Source: Cornus controversa (lineage: Eukaryota; Streptophyta; Magnoliopsida; Cornales; Cornaceae). Taken from it: a stretch of 64,000 nt of DNA. Under the pieces are notes generated by a model. That model saw nothing but the letters and a program-made list of their open reading frames with translations. It did no database searches and was not told where the DNA came from. The translations under genes were made by a program, and so were the position numbers. The stretch spans positions 32,177,956 to 32,241,955 of the forward strand of contig CM048851.1 in NCBI GenBank assembly GCA_026545225.1, in the 5' to 3' direction. Shown piece by piece: positions 56,501-64,000 of this stretch (positions are counted from its first letter, which is position 1; each line of letters begins with the position of its first letter).

Positions 56501-57868
56501 TGATATTGTTTTAAAAATGTAAAATAACTCGCAAGTGTACGAATCTATTGAAGTATAGATCGGCAAGAACGAGGTTGAACCCAAGGGAATGCTTTGAGAA
56601 GAAAAACTAACACAAATTCGAATTAATTTAAAACTAATCTAGTTTAAACAAAGTTTGGTTGATTTGAGAGAAATTAAACTAACATGAAAATAAAATAACA
56701 CTATTGAAATCAAACACAGAAAATAACAAAGGTTCTGGATTCCACCACCATTAAATCAATAAAACTTCTAATATTTATTTATTAATTCCCAAATTTAGAG
56801 TAGCAATCAAGAAATCAATCTATTGCTCACTCAAGATTTAACAATAAAGCATTATGAAAAATATATCAAAAACGTATATTTTCCTTCGCTTCACCAATGT
56901 AAAATTCTAAGCATCTTATGTATCCAATTTAATGAAAAATATAAGATCAAAGATTATTTCTTTTAAGAAATACAAACCCAAACTTAGATTAATTATAATA
57001 TTTTCTAAATACCACATATACATGATATAAATGGTGAAAGAACTATAAAATAATTAATCATAAGAAGCGAAAATCATAAGAATTTAAATCATACACATGG
57101 GAATCAATTAATGAACAAAAGAACTTCACTTCATTAATGGAGGTTTCCTCCTCAACCCTAGTTGAGGAGTTTAGTTACACATGATAGAAGAAGAAGATAA
57201 CAAATAAATAAAAGACATAATAAGTAAATAAAATTCGGATTGTCTCTGTCTTCTCTGCCTTGGTCTCCACTTCTTTTCTCCCCCAAAACAACCTCCAATT
57301 CATCTCTTTATACCCCAAGAGAATACTTAAAGTCCTAATCCAATTAGGAGATAATTAGGGTTTTCCCGCAATCCTAAACAGGTAGATTTTTCTGCTGATA
57401 TTCGGCTCAAGTTTTGACCCAGTAGAAGTCTGATTCACGAAATTTACGTGAAATACAAAAGTGTCCACAATTGAATTTCGTTCAACTCTTGCGAAAATTA
57501 AGTCAAATTGACACTCGAAAATAAGACTTTCGGTCCACTTTCCAAAATAGGATTAAAACTATATTAAGTGCAGAATTGGGCTTCAGGCTCGTAATCTTCT
57601 TAAGCAGTTATAATGCTCTTGAACCTCTTCCTCGGACTGATTTGAGTTGAAATATGGAGTTGAATGGACCCATTAGACGTAGGTTTCATATAACCTTCTT
57701 GGATATCATCTTTAAAAGTCCAAAATCATGGTTTTATCTAAAATAATCATTAAGGCCCTGAAAAAGACAGAAAACACAAAAACAGAGTAAAATCATATAT
57801 AAACTATCACTAAGTGAATAAAATATGCAAATTAAGAGGCTAGAATGCATAACATTCAACGCCGATCA
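56501..57868 (-). mobile_element. Solo LTR of an Athila-type element
   Basis: 1,368 bp, TGATATTG...CGCCGATCA on the plus strand, flanked by a 5-bp TSD ATATA (56496-56500 and 57869-57873; the site is AT-rich, so chance identity is possible). Its right part (57290-57868: CCAATTAGGA, TTAGGGTTTTCCCGC, AGGCTAGAATGCATAACATT) follows the LTRs of Athila element 2 closely, which sets the minus orientation. Confidence 0.85.
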
Positions 57869-57870
57869 AT

Positions 57871-57901
<31 letters not shown>
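57869..57901. repeat. (AT)n/(ATAC)n microsatellite
   Basis: ATATACATACATAC followed by a run of AT units. Confidence 0.9.
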
Positions 57902-58387
57902 ATGAAATAATTGTATGGAGTGTACCATTTCTACTTATATAAATATAGTGTACTATATAGCAGTCACTAGGATTTATTCTCTTAAATAAAAAATGATTTT
58001 TAAATTTGATTCATAGGTTTGATTGAAAAACAAAACGAAAAGAGAGTTAGAGAGAATTTAGAAGTTATTTGAAATTTTAGAGATCTCTCGACGACAATTT
58101 TATCCCGGTGAAACCGTGAAGTTACACTTTATTTCTCTCACTCTCTTTTTATCTTGTTCTGTTCTATTCCTCTCTTTATCTTGTGGCTAAAAGAGAACTC
58201 TCTCTATCTTGTGTACATAATAGATTTATAATAAAAAATTTCTTAAAGACCAAAACTGTTTCTATCTCCATCTATATATGTATGTTTGTGTCATTTTTTT
58301 TGGTCTTATATATTGAGGTTTTGACTGAAGGAGTGTTGTATCATCGTTTGAGTACATTTAACCTAAACATCGAATTCAACACACACG
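57902..58387. other. Gene-free spacer
   Basis: No gene or repeat recognised; 58130-58180 is a pyrimidine-rich TCTCTC stretch. Confidence 0.5.
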
Positions 58388-58395
58388 TTAATTAA

Positions 58396-59719
58396 TAAAG
58401 GTTGAGTTGGCAATCTAAACTAAACTATACATGATGTAGACCACAAAATTTATCGGGATGGCCGCACAAAATGATCCCTCTTTGGGGATCGAAAGTCAAC
58501 CCCTATACAACCCCTATACAGTGGTATATCTCTTCGTCCTTGTATAAATATGTGTCCTCTTCATGATCTAAGCATGCCCATAATTTTATAAATATGAGTC
58601 CTCTTCATGATCTCGGCATGCCCATAGTTTTAAGTTTCTTTTATAATAATAATCAAACCTATATATGAAAGTCATTGACAAAGGAAAATACTGTTTGCTT
58701 AGCATTTTGAAAGTAGCGTTTGCTTAAAATATCAAAGTCATACACCTGAGTTTGTGTTTAGGGCCTGATATTCTAAAAATTTTGAGAAATTCTAAGCGAA
58801 TGCAAAATCCTTTATGCATAAGATTTCACACATACAAAATTTTTATAGAATGTGAAATTTTTATTAAAATGAGAGACTAAGCACATAAAATATATTAATG
58901 TTGAAAATACAAGAAGAAAATTCCAATTTTGGTGTTTTATAAATTGCACTATCCAATTCACATTAAAAAATTAAAAGGAAATATTAAACGCACCTTAGTC
59001 ACAAAAATTAAAATTCAATTTCATATAAAAATAAATGTGATCGTCCTGTATTTTAAACTACCAAATTATCAATTAAAGTATTTTAATCAAATTTCTTCAA
59101 TATATCTTTTTCAATATATATCATAGCCAATTCATTCAATCTCTTGTTTAAGATGAGAGAGAATATTGTGAAATAGGGTAAGATTTTCGGCGAGAGAGAC
59201 AGGGTTGTTGGGCGGCCACAACCGCGAGAGGGGCATAGAGTTGAGAGATATAGAGTTTAGGATTGGATCATATCATTTTCAGAAAACAATATGCAGACTT
59301 TACTTTAGATTTTAGAGATCTTGAACCTCAAGGATTTGCATTGAGAGATAGGTCAATTCTAATTTAATTGAAAGAGATTGATTGATTTTGTATATTGTAA
59401 ATCTAATTTAAAGCTGAAGAAAATTGAATTTATACCAAGTAAATTGACTAAATGAGGGAGAGGGAACCTAGCAAAAGTAGTGTTTGGACCTTTTAATTGA
59501 TAAGTTTAAAGACGGGCTAGAGTAATAATACGAGACTTTAATAGTTTGACTAAAAATAAAAAAGAATTCGATCTATAATAAAAACACGTGTATAAATATG
59601 AAACCTTCTAAATTTAGAGACACTTGGCGACGGTATGAGCGGTCTAGGTCAAAGGCCGGCCTGTCCAGTGTTATGGGCATGGTTAACATGTATAGTTTAA
59701 GTTGCCAACTCAATCTTAT
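58396..59719. mobile_element. TIR element (1.3 kb), non-autonomous DNA transposon
   Basis: Terminal inverted repeats of about 35 bases: left AAAGGTTGAGTTGGCAATCT then AAACTAAACTATACATG (to 58434), right CATGTATAGTTTAAGTTGCC then AACTCAATCTTAT (59690-59719). TTAATTAA flanks both ends (58388-58395 and 59720-59727) as a possible 8-bp TSD, though the word is low-complexity. A 44-bp tandem duplication containing CCTCTTCATGATCT lies at 58543-58630. No transposase-like frame is visible. Confidence 0.75.
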
Positions 59720-59727
59720 TTAATTAA

Positions 59728-59908
59728 CAAGATTTTGTAATTATATTCGTAGCGTGGGTTATTCCAAAGAAATGTGTGTGAGGAATGATGTAGCATATTA
59801 AATTTTATTAAGCAATTTAAACTCACCGTATCCTTGATGGTCAGTCTCTTTTATCTCTCCTCTTGACGTAATCCACTCTTGCTAAAATATTTGGTAATCC
59901 AATAGGCT

Positions 59909-59943
<35 letters not shown>

Positions 59944-60261
59944 TCTCTCTCAACAATGATGGAGCCTGAAAGTTTCTTGAGAGGGGGCGGCTTTTAGAAC
60001 TAACAAAATAAAAAACAAATTCAAACCATACTAAAAGATAGAATAATGGATTAAATCTATTTTTGTGTGGGGCACTCACATGTTGAGTTTTTTTTTTTTT
60101 TTTTTAACTTTTAGCGGTGGCATATTTAAAATTAGACGTATATTATATATAAAAAGAAAAAATCTAAAGGGGCAACCGCTCCCACTCGCCTTTACTCGGT
60201 CCGTCTATGTGATGATCTATACTATATATTGGAGTTTTTTTATATAACATTTTTCTTTTGT
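59728..60261. other. Gene-free spacer with an (AT)n tract
   Basis: An AT dinucleotide run occupies 59910-59940. GGGGGCGGC at 59983 and GGGGCAACCGCTCCC near 60168 suggest a decayed element, not assignable. Confidence 0.5.
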
Positions 60262-60272
60262 TATTTTAATTA

Positions 60273-60782
60273 GTAATGCTAATACGAGGATCTCTCATAG
60301 TTCTTGTCATGAGCTTTCTTAGAATAAATATTTTTGTACACAAAACAAAATGCAAAAAAATATCATCAAATAGCCAATACTAAAATCATCTCAAAAAAAA
60401 AAAAAAAATCAGTTCAAAATATCATAAATTGAATTTATAAGAAACGATCAAAGTTTGATTTAAAAAAACTGTAAAAAAAATAGGATGTAAAACTTTGATC
60501 ATCTCTTATAAATTCAATTTATAATATTTTGAGCTTATGTTTTTTGTGTGACAAGATTTGAGGTTTTTTTGTATTTTGTTTCTTTTTTTTGTGTTCCTAT
60601 TTCTTTTACATTTTTTTTACATCAAACTTTGACCGTTTTTTATAAATTCAATTTATAATATTTTGAACTTATGTTTTTTTGTGTGAGAAGATTTTAGATT
60701 TTTTTGTTGTGTTAAAAAATATTTATTTTGAGGAAGAACTCTTCACAAGAGACATAAGAGTCTCCTCATACAAGCATTGCTC
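60273..60782. mobile_element. Mutator-type MITE
   Basis: 510 bp with long imperfect inverted repeats: left GTAATGCTAATACGAGGATC...AATAAATATTTTT (60273-60336), right AAAAATATTTATTTTGAGG...CAAGCATTGCTC. TATTTTAATTA flanks both sides (60262-60272 and 60783-60793), an 11-base match that is compatible with a 9- to 11-bp Mutator-type TSD. Internal ATAAATTGAATTTATA-type inverted repeats (60420-60530, 60640-60665) give further folding potential. Confidence 0.85.
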
Positions 60783-60793
60783 TATTTTAATTA

Positions 60794-62007
60794 AGATGAC
60801 CTACATTCAAAGATTGAGAGATTGTATATTTCAAAGTGACGGAATTTTATAACCGTTTGATATTATATTAGAATTTTTATATAAGGAGATGGGTCATCTT
60901 CAGGAGTAATTTTACAATTCTCTAGAAATTCCTTAAATGTAGGAATTTAACCTGTGATAAAACTCCGTTTTTCATTATTATAGAGAATCATAAAAGATAG
61001 AGTCTTATTAGTGGTGGAATTTCTCAATTCACGAAATTCGCATGGTATATAATAATTTTTCCATCTTTAGATGAATATCCTTATTTATCTAATTGTAGAG
61101 GATGGCCGAAGAAAGGTTTGGAATGCTTGGGATCCATAACGAATTAAACAATAAACTATATATATACAAATAATTATATGATATTCTATTCGTTGTGACC
61201 ATTATAACATTAACCACTCCGCAATTTTAAATGTGTAACACATTGATTTCCCATGAGATCAGAATGGAGTGCCATACTTCATCTGGTAAAATACACATTC
61301 ACACAGACACAAACCATGTATTAATTCATTGTGAGATACGTGTTTCTTGTTAGAAGGTACGTACTTACAATCTTACTTGAGTCCATTGTTACACCTACTG
61401 GTCAATCATTTATGAGAAATGGTGAAGAGTTTGAATTCGGAGGTTTTGACACTCTCCAATTACATGTAGAAGGCTTGTAGGAGGTTTGTAGAATTTTAAC
61501 AGGACTCTCTGTCACAACTCAAATTATCGTATCTTTTGAACTAAGCCCCATCAACATTGATTTCTGCATCTCCCTTATTTATAAACTAGAATTGAACACT
61601 TGTTACTCTTTAGAACGTATAAGAATTAAAAATTATTTTTATTTGGAAAAGTATATATAAAAATGAAACCTTCTTAATATAGCATTTCTTTTTAGTGGAC
61701 CATATTGATTTGGACAAATAATAAATTATCAAAAGTATATATGCTAGTCTAGGTTTGAAAATTGTTCTCCGGCCAACTCAATATAAAAGACAAAAAAAAA
61801 AAAAATCATATATCTCATGATATATAAAATTAAATGTCACGTCAACCCTATCTATGGGTCACTAGGAAATACCAATATTGCACTCTACCATAAATCTAAA
61901 AAAAAAAATTTAATATTATTTACTTATTTTATCTTTATAATCATGAATGAAATTATTAATTTGGAACTTAGAAATAAACGATTTTTATTATTATTTATTA
62001 AAAGGAT
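60794..62007. other. Gene-free spacer
   Basis: No protein-like frame or RNA gene. AT-rich. Confidence 0.5.
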
Positions 62008-62479
62008 TTAATTGTAAAGAATACCCTCACTGTATATAGAATGTGCAAAAAACACACATGTGATTTAGTATGCTCATATTATCCCATATTAATCGTCTCT
62101 GATGAGCAAATACCTCCCCTCAAATGAATTTCTTTTAAAAAATAATCGTTAATTGTTATATTTGACTTAATTTTTTTTAAATTTCAAGATTACCCTTTGC
62201 ACTTTATCTAATATGTGCAAAAAAAAAAAAAAAAAATCTCGCTATATAGAAAATGTGCAAATAGATTTATGTTATTTGAAAAACTCTGTCTATTTTAGAC
62301 ATTTCACATCTTTTCCCTTTTTTTTAATACTATAAGAGTATTTTTGTCATTTTCTAATTTTGGTACTAGCAAATTAACGATTTGTCATTATTTGCACAAT
62401 TTAAAAACTGTGGAGAGTTAATTGAACATCAATGGGTATTTGCACATTCTGTACATAGTGAGGAGTGTTTCGCAATCAA
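62008..62479. mobile_element. MITE-like inverted-repeat element
   Basis: About 470 bp bounded by inverted repeats of about 40 bases with roughly nine mismatches: left TTAATTGTAAAGAATACCCT, CACTGTATATAGAATGTGCA (to about 62050), right TGCACATTCTGTACATAGTG, AGGAGTGTTTCGCAATCAA (62441-62479). The AGAATGTGCA word also recurs internally. No clear TSD. Confidence 0.65.
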
Positions 62480-63051
62480 CTCTTTTTAAAATTTAAATTA
62501 TCTCATAATATATTTTTAATTACATTGAAACTCCTTTTAAAATAGATAATTACAAAACCAATTTGCCATATTTTGAAATTATTCCCAACGTTTTTTTTGT
62601 GGTATTTGATCATGTCTTATTCCAACTATGGTGCCTAACCACAAAATAAAATATTTAAATTCCATGATATTATTAGCTGTGATCGATACACGTTTGGTTC
62701 ATATTGCAGGCCGGACAGCATCGTAAGTTAATAGATCAAAGTGGATATGGTTTTATCACAAAATTTCTGCAATATTATGGCGGGTTCGAAACTATAATTT
62801 TTAAAATGAGCCGTAGTTGACCTTCAGTGTGGGCTGAGGCAACTGGCATTAGCAATACATTTTTTTGACGCACTTTTTAAGGCGTTATAAATAATTGTCA
62901 CCGAAAGACGAACGAGTCGGATGGTGAATTACTAGTGTGTTTTAATAGATCCGGCGCAGCCATCATTGAAAAAAATAAAAATAAAATCCACATCCACTGT
63001 CACTGGAGTGATCTTCATCTCTGAGTGTAACAGATAGGATACAGGTTCATC
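62480..63051. other. Upstream region of the UGT gene
   Basis: No gene; likely promoter-proximal sequence. No specific binding site is claimed. Confidence 0.5.
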
Positions 63052-63058
63052 TATAAAA
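63052..63058 (+). promoter_or_regulatory. TATA box of the UGT gene
   Basis: TATAAAA stands 45 bases before the ATG at 63103; transcription would start about 30 bases downstream, giving a very short 5' leader ending in a GAGAGAGAGA stretch. Confidence 0.75.
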
Positions 63059-63102
63059 TGGAACTAGTCATTTGCCAATAGCATCCCACCAAGAGAGAGA
63101 GA

Positions 63103-64000
63103 ATGGGTTCCATTGTTATGTTAGAGAGGCCTCATGCAGTATGCATACCATACCCAGCTCAAGGCCACATAAACCCCATGCTAAAACTAGCAAAACTACT
63201 CCATTTCAAAGGGTTTCACATCACCTTTGTCAACACAGAGTTCAACCATCAACGCCTCTTGAAATCCCGAGGACCTGACTCCCTCAAGGGCCTTCCGTCT
63301 TTTCGATTTGAAACCATTCCCGATGGCCTTCCTCCGTCGGATGCCGATGCCACCCAAGACATCCCCTCCCTGTGTGCCTCCACCACTAAACACTGCTTAG
63401 CTCCATTCAGACAACTTCTCTCAAAACTCAACCACACCACTTCGTCGAACGTACCACCCGTCACTTGCGTAGTTTCTGATGCAGTCATGAGCTTCACTAT
63501 CGAAGCTGCCGAAGAACTGGGCATCCCTGAAGTCCTCCTCTGGACAGCAAGTGCTTGTGGCTTCATGGGTTATGTGCAATATCCTAATCTCATTCAAAAG
63601 GGTTTTACAGGATTCAAAGGTAGCAATTAATTAATCAAAACATAACTTCATCATCATATCTACAATTTTAAATTACAATTAATTTGGTGCTAATGGATCA
63701 ATTCTTCAATTCTGACGTGTAGGAATGAGTTTGGATGCGGTTATAGATTGGATACCAACCATGAAAGGTATACGTTTAAAGGATATCCCAACTTTTATTA
63801 GATCCACAGACCCAAATGAATTTATGATAAAGTTTGTCATAGATGAAGTTCAGAGAGCTAAAAGAGCTTCTGCAATTATTTTCAACACATTTGAAGAGTT
63901 GGAGCATGACGTTGTGGACGCACTCGCCTCCATGTTTCCTCCAATTTACAAAATTGGACCTTTACATTTACTGATCAACCAGATTGACAGTAATGATTTG
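63103..64000 (+). CDS. UDP-glycosyltransferase, UGT85 family, 5' part (cut by window end)
   Basis: A family-1 plant glycosyltransferase that transfers sugar from a UDP-sugar to small molecules in the cytosol; the acceptor cannot be told from sequence. Exon 1 is 63103-63619, with donor AAAG|GTAGCA; the intron is 63620-63722 (103 bp), with acceptor GTGTAG|GAATG; exon 2 is open from 63723 to the window end, joining as a split Gly codon. The N-terminus has [19 protein letters not shown] with the catalytic base His22, and [10 protein letters not shown] with the activating Asp126. [13 protein letters not shown] [24 protein letters not shown], and in exon 2 [20 protein letters not shown] and [14 protein letters not shown] are typical of UGT85A proteins, as is the intron position. 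The UDP-sugar PSPG box would lie beyond 64000. No defects are seen. The start is chosen because it begins the conserved frame right after the leader. Confidence 0.95.

Noticed and set aside
63072-63278. Alternative ATG and frame ahead of the UGT start
   Set aside because: It is out of frame with the conserved glycosyltransferase sequence; the ATG at 63103 opens the family N-terminus [13 protein letters not shown].
63196-63566. Minus-strand frames across UGT exon 1
   Set aside because: They are shadows of a GC-richer coding exon, with no family resemblance.

Overview
The window is plant nuclear DNA from a flowering plant, most likely a dicot. It is AT-rich and contains one recognisable host gene at its right edge: the 5' part of a UGT85-type UDP-glycosyltransferase, with a TATA box, exon 1, a 103-bp intron and the start of exon 2. 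Almost everything else is transposable elements, many inserted inside one another. I cannot name the species.

1-4.8 kb is gene-free sequence with a (GT)n(AT)n tract and the 3' end of a CACTA DNA transposon with palindromic subterminal repeats. From 4.82 to 37.23 kb lies one Ty1/copia element (Tork-like, minus strand) spread over 32 kb by four insertions: Athila-like Ty3/gypsy element 1 (5808-16894, plus, TSD CCATA), a gypsy-type LTR without its element (19052-20455), Athila-like element 2 (20906-34933, minus, TSD CTCCT, itself carrying a 2.7-kb solo LTR) and a small TRIM (about 35312-35815). Subtracting the insertions leaves about 5.4 kb, a normal copia length. The copia element itself sits inside an older repeat rich in GATAC/GTATC.

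37.2-39.7 kb holds a complete 561-bp TRIM retrotransposon (two LTRs, PBS, PPT, TSD GTTTC) and decayed sequence. 39.7-49.0 kb is a Tekay/Del-type chromovirus with very long LTRs, degenerate gag-pol and a recognisable chromodomain, but no integrase catalytic core. 49.0-54.9 kb is a second nest: an RTE LINE (minus) is split by a 5'-truncated L1 LINE (plus, 16-bp TSD, poly-A); the L1 is split by a copia-type LTR; and that LTR contains a solo TRIM LTR (TSD AGTCA).

54.9-63.0 kb has a GATAC-rich TIR element, an Athila-type solo LTR (TSD ATATA), and three MITE-like inverted-repeat elements upstream of the UGT gene. All retroelement coding regions carry stops, frameshifts or deletions, so none looks autonomous. 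No RNA genes, CRISPR arrays or bacterial-type operons were seen. Boundaries supported by LTR ends plus matching target-site duplications are firm; others are given as approximate.
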